This document shows positions 8,166 through 17,295 of a stretch of 64,000 bases of DNA, one piece after another. The DNA is from Fimbriiglobus ruber (lineage in GTDB: Bacteria > Planctomycetota > Planctomycetia > Gemmatales > Gemmataceae). The stretch is taken from contig NZ_NIDE01000017.1 in NCBI RefSeq assembly GCF_002197845.1, positions 186,001-250,000 of the forward strand, read 5' to 3'. The notes beneath the pieces were generated by a model. The model saw nothing but the letters and a program-made list of their open reading frames with translations, was not told the DNA's origin and searched no databases. A program made the position numbers and the translations under genes. Within the stretch, counting starts at the first letter, position 1; each line of letters starts with the position of its first letter.

Positions 8166-9550
8166 GGGGACGCCTCCTGAGCGGCGGGGTCGTGCCAGCC
8201 GCCTTCGGGCGCCAGTCGCTCGACGGCTTCGGCCGGCCCCCAGGTGTTCGGCTCGTACTCGTGCAACGGTGTCACATTCTCCAGCACCGGGTCGACGACC
8301 CGCCAGGCGGCCTCGACGGAGTCCGCGCGGGCGAAGAGGCCGCCGTCGCCGTTGGCGGCGTCACCGAGGAGCCGCTCGTAAGGTTGCATCTCGTCGGGTT
8401 GCTGGTGGTGGGCGATCAGTTCGGTCGGCTCCCCCACCATGCACTCGCCCGGCTTCTTCACCTTGGCGCCCATCGCCACCACGACCTCGGGGCTGAACCG
8501 GAAGCGGTGGTAAGTGGCCAAGCCCAGGTCGCGGTCGTCCAGCACGGGCCGCTCCGGCCGCCGGTATCGGACCACCGCCTCCGTCGCCGTGACCGGCAGG
8601 CACTTCCCCGCGCGGACGAAGAACGGCACTCCGGACCACCGGTCGTTGTCGATGGTAAAGCGGAGGGCCGCGAACGTCTCGACTTCCGAGTTCGGGGCCA
8701 CGCCCGGTTCACTCCGGTAACCGCGGAACTGACCGCGAATGACGTCGTTCGGGGTGAGCGTCCGGACCGCCTGGAGCAACCGCCCGCGCTCGTCGCGGTG
8801 GGCCTCGTGGCTCTGGCCGGACGGGCATTCCATCGCGAGGCACGCGATTACCTGGAGCATGTGGTTTTGCACCACGTCGCGGATCGCGCCCGCCTCCTCG
8901 TAAAACTTGCCGCGGCCGGCGACGCCGAAGTGTTCGGCCATCGTGATCTGCACGCTCTCGATGTGCTTGTGGTCCCAGCTGGCCTCGACGACCGGATTGG
9001 CGAAGCGAAAGTAGATCAGGTTCTGGACCGGTTCCTTGCCCAGGTAGTGGTCGATGCGGAAAATACTTTCTTCCGGGAAGAACCGCCGGAGCGTGGTGTT
9101 GAGTTCCTGGGCGGAGGCGAGGTTACGGCCGAAGGGCTTCTCCACGATCACACGGGCGTTCTTCACACCATCGACCTTCGCCAACCCCTCGGCGACGGTG
9201 GCGAACAGACTGGGCGGGATGGCCAGGTAATAGAGCGGCCGTTGCGCGCTTCCGAGGGCCTGGCGGATCTGGCTGAAGGTCGCCGGGTCGGCGTAGTCGC
9301 CGTCGATGTAGTTCAGCCGCGAGCAGAGTTTGTCGTAAGCCGACTGGTTCAGCCCGCCGTGTTTTTCGAGGCTGTCTTTGGCCCGGGCCTTGAGTTGGTC
9401 GAGGTTCCAGCCGGATTTGGCGACGCCGATGATCGGCATGTCGAGGTGGCCGCGGCGGACGAGCGACTGAAGTGCGGGAAAGATCTGCTTGTAAGCCAAG
9501 TCGCCGGTGGCGCCGAAAAAAACGAACGCATCAGAACGGGCGGCGGCCAT
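8162..9550 (-). CDS. zwf: Glucose-6-phosphate 1-dehydrogenase
   Basis: About 462 residues. It oxidises glucose 6-phosphate to 6-phosphogluconolactone with NAD(P)+, the entry to the oxidative pentose phosphate pathway. The N-terminal Rossmann motif is FGATGDLAYKQIFPAL, and the signature substrate-binding stretch RIDHYLGKEPVQNL lies near the middle. The length fits the family. Two ATGs are adjacent (9551-9553 and 9548-9550); the second is used here. The downstream HAD hydrolase overlaps it by 4 bp. No 6-phosphogluconolactonase or gnd gene is adjacent, although a propeller lactonase homologue sits far away at 37170-38441. Confidence 0.95.
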   Translation of the reverse strand: MAAARSDAFVFFGATGDLAYKQIFPALQSLVRRGHLDMPIIGVAKSGWNLDQLKARAKDSLEKHGGLNQSAYDKLCSRLNYIDGDYADPATFSQIRQALGSAQRPLYYLAIPPSLFATVAEGLAKVDGVKNARVIVEKPFGRNLASAQELNTTLRRFFPEESIFRIDHYLGKEPVQNLIYFRFANPVVEASWDHKHIESVQITMAEHFGVAGRGKFYEEAGAIRDVVQNHMLQVIACLAMECPSGQSHEAHRDERGRLLQAVRTLTPNDVIRGQFRGYRSEPGVAPNSEVETFAALRFTIDNDRWSGVPFFVRAGKCLPVTATEAVVRYRRPERPVLDDRDLGLATYHRFRFSPEVVVAMGAKVKKPGECMVGEPTELIAHHQQPDEMQPYERLLGDAANGDGGLFARADSVEAAWRVVDPVLENVTPLHEYEPNTWGPAEAVERLAPEGGWHDPAAQEASP

Positions 9551-9722
9551 CACGCTTCTCCTGTCGGGTCAGCCCTTCTCTCTTAGTCTCTGAGCGGGAA
9601 GGGTGGCCAGCCTTTTGAAACTCTCCACGATCTCGCGGCGCGGGCAGGCGCGGACCCTTCTGCTTTGTATACGCGCAAGCGGAGTCGGGGAGTGGGACCG
9701 CGCGCAGCGAGCCACGACAAGC

Positions 9723-9752
9723 GGCCGGCCTCGCACCGTGGCGAGACCGGCC
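9723..9752 (-). terminator. Possible terminator hairpin
   Basis: An 11-of-12 inverted repeat (9723-9734 against 9741-9752, 6-nt loop) lies just past the 3' end of the secreted-protein gene at 9766. There is no clear T-run on either side, so it may be only an mRNA-stabilising hairpin. Confidence 0.35.
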
Positions 9753-9765
9753 GTTCGGTGACGTG

Positions 9766-10569
9766 TCAGTCAACCGGCGGGGGCGGCGGGGCTCCGCGCC
9801 CGCCCGGAGGCGGGGGGGGTGAATTCAGCCGGCCGGGGCCGTCTCTTGGCGTTGGCGGCGGAATCTCGTCGCTTACGCGGGCGAGGTGTTCGCTCACGTG
9901 CGTCCACGCCTCGGCCGCCCGGGCCAACTCGGCCGCCCGGGGAAAGTCCTTCGCCTCGTAGGCCGAGCGGGCGGCGGCATAAGCTCGGGAGGCCGCTTCC
10001 ATAAACTCGCGACCCCCCGGACCCCCCGGTGTGATCGCCTCGCCGATCCGATCCTTGGCGCGTTGGAGTTCCGTCCGGGCCGGTTCCCATGCCTCGCCCG
10101 GGAACGGCCCGTCCGGCGGAAGGGGCAAGTCCGGGTCGAGGGGTAGGGCCGCCGTCACCCAGTGCTTCACCCCGCGGGCGGCGTCCTGAGCCGCGGCCGC
10201 CCGTTCGCGGAAGCCCGGGCCAACCGCGTCGGAAGCCTGGACGGCGTCACGGTAGAGCCGCTTGGCCGATTCCAGATAACGCCGGGACTCCGCCTCGGCC
10301 GGTCCTTCCCCCTTCTTCTTCCCGGCCGGGCGGGTCATCGCCGAGACCTCGGTCAGGATGTCATAGGTCTTCTTCAGGTCGTCCTTGTGCTTGCCGCCCG
10401 GCCCGTCCTTCGGACCGAATTTTCCTTTGTCCTTACCTTTGCCTTTATCTTTCGGGTCTTCTTTCCCGCCCGGCTGGGCGACCAGTTCCGGCGACGTGCC
10501 GAGGACCGTCACCGCGAGTGCCGCACTAGCCAGGCACCCGCTGGTCAGGATTTTTGCCAAGATCGACAT
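9766..10569 (-). CDS. Exported helical protein of unknown function
   Basis: 267 residues with a signal peptide (residues about 1-31, cleavage after ELVAQ), then a Lys/Asp/Gly-rich charged linker (about 33-65), a long alpha-helical region rich in Ala, Arg and Glu (about 65-235) that may form two helical hairpins, and a Pro-rich tail with PPPPPGG and PPPPPVD. No family is recognised. The ATG at 10567-10569 is preceded by a purine-rich AGGAGGAAATGC ribosome-binding region, supporting the start. It is monocistronic, with about 210 bp to zwf. Antisense frames here are shadows. Confidence 0.7.
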   Translation of the reverse strand: MSILAKILTSGCLASAALAVTVLGTSPELVAQPGGKEDPKDKGKGKDKGKFGPKDGPGGKHKDDLKKTYDILTEVSAMTRPAGKKKGEGPAEAESRRYLESAKRLYRDAVQASDAVGPGFRERAAAAQDAARGVKHWVTAALPLDPDLPLPPDGPFPGEAWEPARTELQRAKDRIGEAITPGGPGGREFMEAASRAYAAARSAYEAKDFPRAAELARAAEAWTHVSEHLARVSDEIPPPTPRDGPGRLNSPPPPPGGRGAPPPPPVD

Positions 10570-10826
10570 GCATTTCCTCCTTCGGAAAGCCGGCTTCCGG
10601 GAATGCTATCGTCACTCGTATTCCGTCGGCCGGACGATTCCTCGATTTGCAACCAGGGTGCCGGACGGTGCGAATTCAAAAGGCCCGTGCGTTAACAGAT
10701 TGGCAGACCTGAGTTGCGTTCAAAGAATGTCAGTGGGATGCGTCGTTGGCGACTTGTGTTCCCGGTTGGTGGCAGTCGGTGGCCGGGAGATTCCCGCCCG
10801 TCGCGGGGGGATTGTGCCCAGCATCT

Positions 10827-12203
10827 TCACTCGTGAAGGCCGTACTGGCGGATCTTGTCGAACAGTTGCCGGCGGCTGATCCCGAGCACGCGGGCGGCCT
10901 GCGTGCGGTTCCACTTTTCCTGCTCCAACGCCTGGGCAATGACCCGGCGCTCGGTCTCGGCCAGCGCGTCCCGCAGGACCAACGAGCCAGGCGGAAGTGG
11001 TGACGGGGAAGCGGGCCCGGGACCTGGGTCGGCCGCCAGGTCGGCGACCGCGATCACCCGCCCGCGGGCCAGGATCGCGGCCCGGGCCAGTACGTTCTGC
11101 AGCTCGCGTACGTTCCCCGGCCACGGCCGCCGTGTCAATTCGGCCACGACCTCGGGTGAAAGCGACAGGTGTGGCCAGTGGTACTTCTGGGCCAACGCCC
11201 GGACGACGTGTTCGGCAATGAGCGGGATGTCTTCCCGGCGGTCGCGTAAGGGCGGAAGTTGAACGGGGACTACGTTCAGGCGGTAGAACAGGTCCTCGCG
11301 GAATTTCCCTTCGGCAATCCGAGCGGACAGGTCGCGGTTCGTCGCGGCGACGACCCTGACGTTGGATTTCAACGTCGACTCGCCACCGACCCGCTCGAAC
11401 TGGCCGGTCTGGAGGACGCGGAGAAGTTTGGCCTGGAGATCGATGTCGAGTTCCCCGATCTCGTCCAGAAACAGGGTGCCGCCGTTGGCCTGCTCGAACC
11501 GCCCCCGGCGGGCCGCGACGGCGCCCGTGAACGCTCCCTTCTCGTGGCCGAACAACTCGCTCTCCAACAGGTGCGGACTGAGGGCGGCGCTGTTCACCTT
11601 GACGAACGGGCCGGCCGATCGGGGAGAGTTTCGGTGGACGGCGGTGGCCACCAGTTCTTTTCCGGTTCCGCTTTCCCCGACTACCAGCACGGGTTCGTCC
11701 GTCACTGCCACCCGGCCGATCAGTTTGAACACGGTCAACATGGACGGGTGGCGGCCGACCAACTCGTCGTCCCCCAGGTCTTCGGCCCCCGGGTCGACGG
11801 ACAGCGCCCGCACCTGCTCGGCTAACGCCCGTTGGGTGAGCGCGCGGCGGACGGCGAACAGCACTTCGTCCAGGTCGAACGGCTTGGTGATGTAGTCGAA
11901 GGCCCCGAGTCGCATGGCCTCGATGGCAGGGCCGCTGCCGCCGAACGCGGTGACGACGACCACCGGCGTTTCCTCCAACCGGTCGGCGTGTCCGCGGAGG
12001 ACAGCCATGCCGTCCTGCCCGGGCATCCGGAGGTCGAGTAGCGCCAGATCGACTGCCGGGTCGCGAAGGATCTCGGCTGCCTTCAGCCCGTCGGCCGCCT
12101 CCCGCACCTCGTACCCTTCCGTTCGGAGAAGGAGAGCCAGGTTGTAGCGGATCGTGTGGTCGTCGTCGGCGACGAGAATAGTCGCCCGCGGGCGGGTACT
12201 CAT
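10827..12203 (-). CDS. NtrC-family sigma54-dependent response regulator
   Basis: 458 residues in the classical order: receiver (phospho-acceptor Asp about 57 in [10 protein letters not shown]), AAA+ domain with Walker A GESGTGKE (about 176-183), the sigma54-contact loop GAFTGA (about 223-228), Walker B LFLDEIGE, arginine finger region [10 protein letters not shown], and a Fis-type helix-turn-helix at the C-terminus ([20 protein letters not shown]). It activates RNA polymerase carrying sigma54 once phosphorylated. It overlaps the upstream histidine kinase gene by 4 bp (12200-12203), so the pair is a coupled two-component system. The preceding transporter and phosphoesterase genes are its likely operon partners and possible targets. 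Confidence 0.95.
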   Translation of the reverse strand: MSTRPRATILVADDDHTIRYNLALLLRTEGYEVREAADGLKAAEILRDPAVDLALLDLRMPGQDGMAVLRGHADRLEETPVVVVTAFGGSGPAIEAMRLGAFDYITKPFDLDEVLFAVRRALTQRALAEQVRALSVDPGAEDLGDDELVGRHPSMLTVFKLIGRVAVTDEPVLVVGESGTGKELVATAVHRNSPRSAGPFVKVNSAALSPHLLESELFGHEKGAFTGAVAARRGRFEQANGGTLFLDEIGELDIDLQAKLLRVLQTGQFERVGGESTLKSNVRVVAATNRDLSARIAEGKFREDLFYRLNVVPVQLPPLRDRREDIPLIAEHVVRALAQKYHWPHLSLSPEVVAELTRRPWPGNVRELQNVLARAAILARGRVIAVADLAADPGPGPASPSPLPPGSLVLRDALAETERRVIAQALEQEKWNRTQAARVLGISRRQLFDKIRQYGLHE

Positions 12204-13603
12204 GATTTGCCCCCAGAATCCATTGCCGTCGTCCCCGGGAGGATGACGCGGAAGGTCGCCCCGACGAGTACGTCCGTGACGAGTTCGATCCGGCCGCCGT
12301 GCCGGGTGACGATTTCCCGGCAGACGGCCAACCCGAGCCCGGTCCCGTCGGGCCGGGTGGTGAAGAACGGCTCGAACAACCGGTCGCGGATGTCGGCCGG
12401 CACCCCCGGCCCGCTGTCGGCGACCGTCAATTCGACGCCTTCCGCGAACGAGCGGGTCCGACAGACGAGTCGGCCGCCGACCGGCATCACCTGGAGGGCG
12501 TTGTTCACCAGATTGAGCGCGACCTGACGTAGGGCTTGGGCCGATCCGGCGACCGGTTCCAGATCGGACGCCAGATCGGCTTCGATGCGTACACCCTGGC
12601 GTTCCGCCTGGGCGCGGGAAAGTTCGAGGGTTTCGGTCACAATGGCGTTCAGGTCCACTGAAAGTCGCTCTTCGTGCCCGGCGCGGGCGAATTGGAGTAG
12701 TTGGCCGACCAAATCATTAATCCGGTCGACGGCAGTGACGACGGCGTCCAGCGAGGCGGGCGTTCGTGTCTGGTCGGGGAACCGCTGCCAGAGTTGGACA
12801 GTTGACCGGATCGCGGCAAGAGGATTCCGTACCTCGTGGGCGACACCCGCCAGCAGGCGGCCCAGGGCAGCCAAGTGTTCGGCCTTTCGCAACTCGTCGG
12901 TGAGCTTCTCCCGTCGGGTTCGTTCCCGCTGGAGCGAGCGTGCCAGGTTGGCCGTTAGACCTAACGCCAGCAGGATGCCCACGAGGGCCAGGATGGTCGA
13001 GATCCGGTAACGCACGAGTTCTCGGCGCTGCTGGTCGGGGCCGGTCAAACGAACCATGACCCAGGCGGCTATCCGCGCGGGCCGCACGTCCCCAACGGCT
13101 GCCGTCGCCACCCCGACCCGGCTGGGGCCGATGTCGCGGACCTCGATCAGCGGCGGGTCCGAGACCGCGTGGGTCAACGATTCCCGAGCTTGCTGGCGGA
13201 TTGAAGGGGTTTCTTTTGGCGGCGGGTCGCGGCGGCCGGGCGGGGGCGTTTGGCCGTCCGGGTGGGCGAACCCGACGAACTGGTCGACCCGGCCGTTGAC
13301 GTAGAATCCGCCTTCTAGCCCCGGGAACTTCGCGAGGGCGCGCTCCGTTTCGGCCGCGAGGTTGCGATGGAGCGGGGCCGGCAAAGTTCGGTCAACGGTC
13401 GCGTCGTCGGGAATCTCGTCCAGAAACGGGCGTGCAGCCGCCGCCAGTTCGATCGCGGCCGTCCGAAGGTTGTCGCGGGCTTCCAGCTCCTTTTGGGGCA
13501 GCAGAAACGCGGCGACGCTGTTCAGCAACAGCACGACGAGAGAGCCGGCGAGCAGTAGCACGACCAAAATCAACTGCCAATGCGCGGCGAGCCGACGACC
13601 CAT
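12200..13603 (-). CDS. Membrane sensor histidine kinase, partner of the NtrC-type regulator
   Basis: 467 residues. Two membrane segments (about 10-33 and 203-220) bracket a 170-residue extracytoplasmic sensor region containing a Pro-rich PPPGRRDPPPK stretch. HisKA has the phospho-acceptor His at about 256 in LAGVAHEVRNPLAAI; HATPase has N-box NLVNNALQ, G1 DSGPGVP, F-box and G2 GTGLGLAVC. The short distance from the second membrane segment to HisKA leaves little room for a full HAMP. The gene starts 18 bp after the stop of the permease gene and overlaps the response regulator, so the transporter and the sensor are probably co-transcribed. Confidence 0.93.
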   Translation of the reverse strand: MGRRLAAHWQLILVVLLLAGSLVVLLLNSVAAFLLPQKELEARDNLRTAAIELAAAARPFLDEIPDDATVDRTLPAPLHRNLAAETERALAKFPGLEGGFYVNGRVDQFVGFAHPDGQTPPPGRRDPPPKETPSIRQQARESLTHAVSDPPLIEVRDIGPSRVGVATAAVGDVRPARIAAWVMVRLTGPDQQRRELVRYRISTILALVGILLALGLTANLARSLQRERTRREKLTDELRKAEHLAALGRLLAGVAHEVRNPLAAIRSTVQLWQRFPDQTRTPASLDAVVTAVDRINDLVGQLLQFARAGHEERLSVDLNAIVTETLELSRAQAERQGVRIEADLASDLEPVAGSAQALRQVALNLVNNALQVMPVGGRLVCRTRSFAEGVELTVADSGPGVPADIRDRLFEPFFTTRPDGTGLGLAVCREIVTRHGGRIELVTDVLVGATFRVILPGTTAMDSGGKS

Positions 13604-13621
13604 GCACTCGACCCTTCCCCG

Positions 13622-14887
13622 TCAATACGGAACGAACCGCAGCCAGGCGACGCCAACGAGCAACGTCACGAGGGTGACCGGCACGCCGACCCGGCAATAA
13701 TCCATGAGGGAAATCGATATCCCTTCGCGCCGGGCGTTCTCGACGACGATCAGGTTGGCGACCGACCCCAGGACCGTCAGGTTCCCCGCCAGCGTACTCG
13801 ACATCGCCAGGGCCAGCCACGCGCTCTCTTGCACTTCCGGCGGGAGCCCCGGGACCACCGAGCGGAACAACAGCACGGCCGGCACGTTTGACACCACGTT
13901 CGACAGGACCGCCGATACCACACTGAGGAGGTCGATCGGGTGAGCCCGGAGCGGACCCCACTCGGCCAGCCCCCATTGCTCGACAACGTGCTTGTCGAAC
14001 GCCTGAACCACGACGAACAGGCCCGAGAACATGAGCAGCAAAGACCAGTCGATCTGCCCGTAAACCTTCTTCGGCTGCACCCGGTCGAGCAGCAGGAATG
14101 AGGCCGCCCCCAGCGCGACGAGGTGCATGGGGAGCCCGGCGAAAAACAGCCCGACGGCGATCACGGTGACCAGGCCACTCTTGACGAGGAGCCGGACATG
14201 GCGGTGGCCGCCCGGCGGCGTCGGCAGGTCCGCGGCGCCGTCGGTCTTCGGGGTGTTGCCACTGTCCGGGCGAAGGGCCGACCGGAAGATGAGGGCGACG
14301 AGAACGTAAGCGATCACCAGCCCCACGAGCGCGATCGGGGCGAGTTTGGCCGCGAACCGCAGGTAGCCGATGTGCGACAGGTGGCCGATGATCACGTTCT
14401 GGGGGTTGCCGGTCGGGGTCGCCGTCGACCCAATGTTGGACGCGAGGGCGAGGCCGATCAGGTGTGGCTTGGGGTCGAACCGCAGGTGCCGTGCGAGCTG
14501 GACGACGAGCGGTGTCAGGGCCAGGCAGACGATGTCGTTGACCAGAACGGCGGACAACAGCCCCGAGAGCGCGATGGTGGCCGCGAGCAGGCCGTGCGGT
14601 GTTGAGACCCGGTCGAGCGTGTGGACGGCCAGTCGCTCGAAGAAGCCGGCCCGCCGCAGGTAGGCGATCACGATCATCATTCCCAACAGCAACGCGATCG
14701 TCTCGAAGTCGATCGCCCGGACGGCTTCGTCGAACGTCAGGGCGCCCGCGACCACCATGCCCGTGGCCCCGACCAGGGCGAGCCCGGCCCGGTCGGTCCG
14801 CAACCCGGGTAGCCGCCCGATGGCGATGCCGGTGTAGGTCACGACGAAAATGACTAACGTCAACCAATAGATGGCGTTCTCGCCCAT
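13622..14887 (-). CDS. ArsB/SLC13 (ion transporter superfamily) permease
   Basis: 421 residues from the ATG at 14885-14887, which directly precedes the first membrane helix; an in-frame extension upstream is discarded because it reads antisense to the phosphoesterase 3' end. About 11 hydrophobic segments are visible. The family hallmarks are the paired re-entrant-like motifs VNDIVCLALTPLV and ASNIGSTATPTGNPQN, as in ArsB, NhaD and citrate/dicarboxylate carriers. The substrate cannot be assigned. The second-half repeat has SNVVSNVPAVLL and TLAGNLTVLGSVANLIV. It lies between the metallophosphoesterase (16 bp upstream) and the histidine kinase (18 bp downstream), so an anion released or sensed by the neighbours is a reasonable guess. 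Confidence 0.85.
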   Translation of the reverse strand: MGENAIYWLTLVIFVVTYTGIAIGRLPGLRTDRAGLALVGATGMVVAGALTFDEAVRAIDFETIALLLGMMIVIAYLRRAGFFERLAVHTLDRVSTPHGLLAATIALSGLLSAVLVNDIVCLALTPLVVQLARHLRFDPKPHLIGLALASNIGSTATPTGNPQNVIIGHLSHIGYLRFAAKLAPIALVGLVIAYVLVALIFRSALRPDSGNTPKTDGAADLPTPPGGHRHVRLLVKSGLVTVIAVGLFFAGLPMHLVALGAASFLLLDRVQPKKVYGQIDWSLLLMFSGLFVVVQAFDKHVVEQWGLAEWGPLRAHPIDLLSVVSAVLSNVVSNVPAVLLFRSVVPGLPPEVQESAWLALAMSSTLAGNLTVLGSVANLIVVENARREGISISLMDYCRVGVPVTLVTLLVGVAWLRFVPY

Positions 14888-14903
14888 TTTGCAGCCTATC
14901 CTT

Positions 14904-15965
14904 TTAGCAGAAGTTGGTCCGATCGACCGGGGGCCAGACGCCCGGCACGGCGGTGTATCGACCCGTCGGGTCGACGGCGAACTCGATCGTTTGTTGGCCC
15001 ACCTCGCCCGAAATATCCCGGGCCTGGGCAGCAACTGTGTGGGTGCCCTTCGTCCACTCCCCACCCGCGACATCGCCGCCCCACTCGTCGCGGACGAGCC
15101 AGTCGAGCCGGACCCACGGACCGTCGTCGATCCGCGCCTCGACCACTACCAGCGGGCGGGTCGACCAGACCCGTGTCCCGATTCGGACGCGACCGCGGAC
15201 CACATGCGCGGGTCCGGTAGCCAGCATACGCGACCGCGGGTGGGTCACAAGCACGAGCGGTCCGGCGTCCGCGATCGACCGGTACGTCATGGCGAATTCG
15301 TCCCCGCGAAAGTGGGCCAATAAGAAGCCCGGCGGTCCGCCTTCCGGGTCGCCGATCGAGCGGACGGCCACGACCGCATTCCGCCCGTCGTTCGCGACCT
15401 GCCAGTAGTGCGTATGGCCGCAGACGATCGTGTGGATACGCCGCGTCTGAACGATTTCCCGCCACGCCTCTATGCCGGGCCCCGTGTAGTCTTCCCAAAT
15501 CTGATACGGATAATTGTGCTGAAAAACCACGACCCGCTCACCCGCGCCGATGGCGGCGGCCACTTCGGCGCGGAACCAGTCGACTTGCCCCGGCGACAGG
15601 CCGGCGGGCTTCGCCTCCTGGGTGTCGAGTCGGACGAAGCGGAAGCCGCGGAACACGTGCGAGCCGTAAGGGTGGCCGACGTGCGTGCGATGGCCGAGCT
15701 TGTCCGGGTCGTCGTGCCGGTCGTGGTCGCCGACCAACGCGAACCACGGCACCCGGAGGCCGTCGGTCAGGCCGCGGAACAGCCGAAACTGCTCTGCGGT
15801 CGCGTCCTGAACGTTGTCGCCGATGAACTGCACGAAATCCGGGCGGATCCATTCGTTAACCTGGTCGATCACCCACTGGCCGACCCGGTGGTTCTCCAGG
15901 TCCGGTCGCGTCAGGTGCAGGTCGCCGGGGACGACGACTGTCACGGGCAAGGTGTGGTCTTCCAC
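14904..15965 (-). CDS. Calcineurin-like metallophosphoesterase
   Basis: 353 residues with the five metal-binding blocks of the family: GDLHL near residue 14, FIGDNV about 48, GDHDRH about 78 (canonical GNHD replaced by GDHD), FQHNYPY about 148, and GHTHYW about 179. A C-terminal beta domain of about 130 residues follows (VRGRVRIGTRVWSTRPLVVVEARIDDGPW), typical of Ig-like appendages. No signal peptide is seen. It precedes the ArsB-like permease by 16 bp in the same direction. The substrate could be a phosphomonoester, phosphodiester or nucleotide; the sequence does not decide. Confidence 0.85.
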   Translation of the reverse strand: MEDHTLPVTVVVPGDLHLTRPDLENHRVGQWVIDQVNEWIRPDFVQFIGDNVQDATAEQFRLFRGLTDGLRVPWFALVGDHDRHDDPDKLGHRTHVGHPYGSHVFRGFRFVRLDTQEAKPAGLSPGQVDWFRAEVAAAIGAGERVVVFQHNYPYQIWEDYTGPGIEAWREIVQTRRIHTIVCGHTHYWQVANDGRNAVVAVRSIGDPEGGPPGFLLAHFRGDEFAMTYRSIADAGPLVLVTHPRSRMLATGPAHVVRGRVRIGTRVWSTRPLVVVEARIDDGPWVRLDWLVRDEWGGDVAGGEWTKGTHTVAAQARDISGEVGQQTIEFAVDPTGRYTAVPGVWPPVDRTNFC

Positions 15966-16004
15966 GGTAGTCTCCGTTGGAATGCGTAAGTCCGATCGCT
16001 CCGG

Positions 16005-17240
16005 TTACTGTACGGGCTCTAGCCCAACACCGGGGGCTTCCGTAGCCCGCGTCTTGACGGCTTTTGTCGGGAGCGATTCGGGTACCAGTGTGATCACGAT
16101 GAGCGTGGCCACGCCCGCGATTCCGGCCAAAAGCCAGAACATGCCGCGGTAGCCGAGGTCGCCCACGAGCAACCCGGACACGGTCGGGCCGACCGCTGAT
16201 CCGAACACAAGGGCCGACCCGACCAGAACCTGGGCTTCCCCCACCCGCCGGGAGTCGGCCAGCCGGTCGGTAACCCACGCGGCGGCGACGACCGCGAACA
16301 ACCCCTGGCCCAACCCGTCCAATACCTGGATCGCCAACACCTGTTCCGGCGTCTGGGCCATGGCCAACAACGCCAGGCGGAGCCCCGCGGCCGCCCAACC
16401 GGCGACGAGCAGCGGCTTCCGGCCGAAGCGGTCGGCCAGCCGACCGGCGGGAAGGACGGTCAACATCCAGACCGGCATACTCACTACGAACGCGTACGCG
16501 AGGTACTGGTCCGCGGCCTCCAGATCGCTCTTGAGGAACAGGCCCAGGTAGACGCCCGCGGGCGCGTTGGCGACGTGAAACAAAACCATCGCCCCGATGA
16601 ACGCCCAGAGGGCACCGTCGATCGGTCTTTTCTTGGTGCCCCCGTTTTCGACGATTGGTTCCGGGCGAGCGCGTCCGGTGGCGGGGCGGTGTTCGTGGAT
16701 CAGAAGGGCCGTTACTACGGCCAGGGTCTGGATGATCGTCAGCGGGATGAGCAGAAACGCGATACCGAATCGGCCGCTCAGGAACGCCCCACCCAGCGCG
16801 ACGAGTACGATCGCCACCGGCCGCCACAGGCGGAGCGTACCCAGTGCCGCCCCCACCCGACCCGGTTCCGCCAGCCGGGTTGCTTCAGCCCCGGCCATGC
16901 TCTCGATGGTCGCCCGGCAGGCCCCGTTCTCGGCGAACAACACGACCAGGAGGCCGAGCCAGATTGGGTCGTGAACCGTCTGCAGGAGCCCGGTGGCGAG
17001 AGCCAAAAGTGCCAGGGCGACGACGAGGATGAGCTTCCGCGAGTTGAGCCGGTCGGACCAGATGCCGACCGGATACTGGACGAGGCCGGCCAGCGCCGCC
17101 AGCGTGGACACCAGGCCGATGTCCCGGTCCGACATCCCTTCCTGGCGCAAGTAGAGAGGTAGATACGGCAGGGTGAAGCCGATCCCGGACATGCCGAGAA
17201 AGTACGCGCCGTACAGCCCGATTCGATTCCGCAGGTCCAT
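16005..17240 (-). CDS. Major facilitator superfamily transporter
   Basis: 411 residues with 12 predicted membrane helices. The conserved loop 2-3 motif appears as GIWSDRLNSRKL and its second-half counterpart as GRLADRFGRKPL. It is of the sugar- or drug-transporter-like MFS type and the substrate is unknown. It ends 39 bp before the metallophosphoesterase and begins 55 bp after the other MFS gene at 17296-18549, to which it shows the same overall plan (second-half FHVANAP against FHLANAP, LAxxxGRKP), so the two may be tandem paralogues. Confidence 0.88.
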   Translation of the reverse strand: MDLRNRIGLYGAYFLGMSGIGFTLPYLPLYLRQEGMSDRDIGLVSTLAALAGLVQYPVGIWSDRLNSRKLILVVALALLALATGLLQTVHDPIWLGLLVVLFAENGACRATIESMAGAEATRLAEPGRVGAALGTLRLWRPVAIVLVALGGAFLSGRFGIAFLLIPLTIIQTLAVVTALLIHEHRPATGRARPEPIVENGGTKKRPIDGALWAFIGAMVLFHVANAPAGVYLGLFLKSDLEAADQYLAYAFVVSMPVWMLTVLPAGRLADRFGRKPLLVAGWAAAGLRLALLAMAQTPEQVLAIQVLDGLGQGLFAVVAAAWVTDRLADSRRVGEAQVLVGSALVFGSAVGPTVSGLLVGDLGYRGMFWLLAGIAGVATLIVITLVPESLPTKAVKTRATEAPGVGLEPVQ

Positions 17241-17295
17241 CGCTCCCGTCTCCCGTTAAGCTTCACATGAGTCACACCCCGCCCGTACCGCCCGT

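Noticed and set aside
8192-9586. 464-codon plus-strand frame
   Set aside because: It is antisense to zwf, which has the RIDHYLGKE signature.
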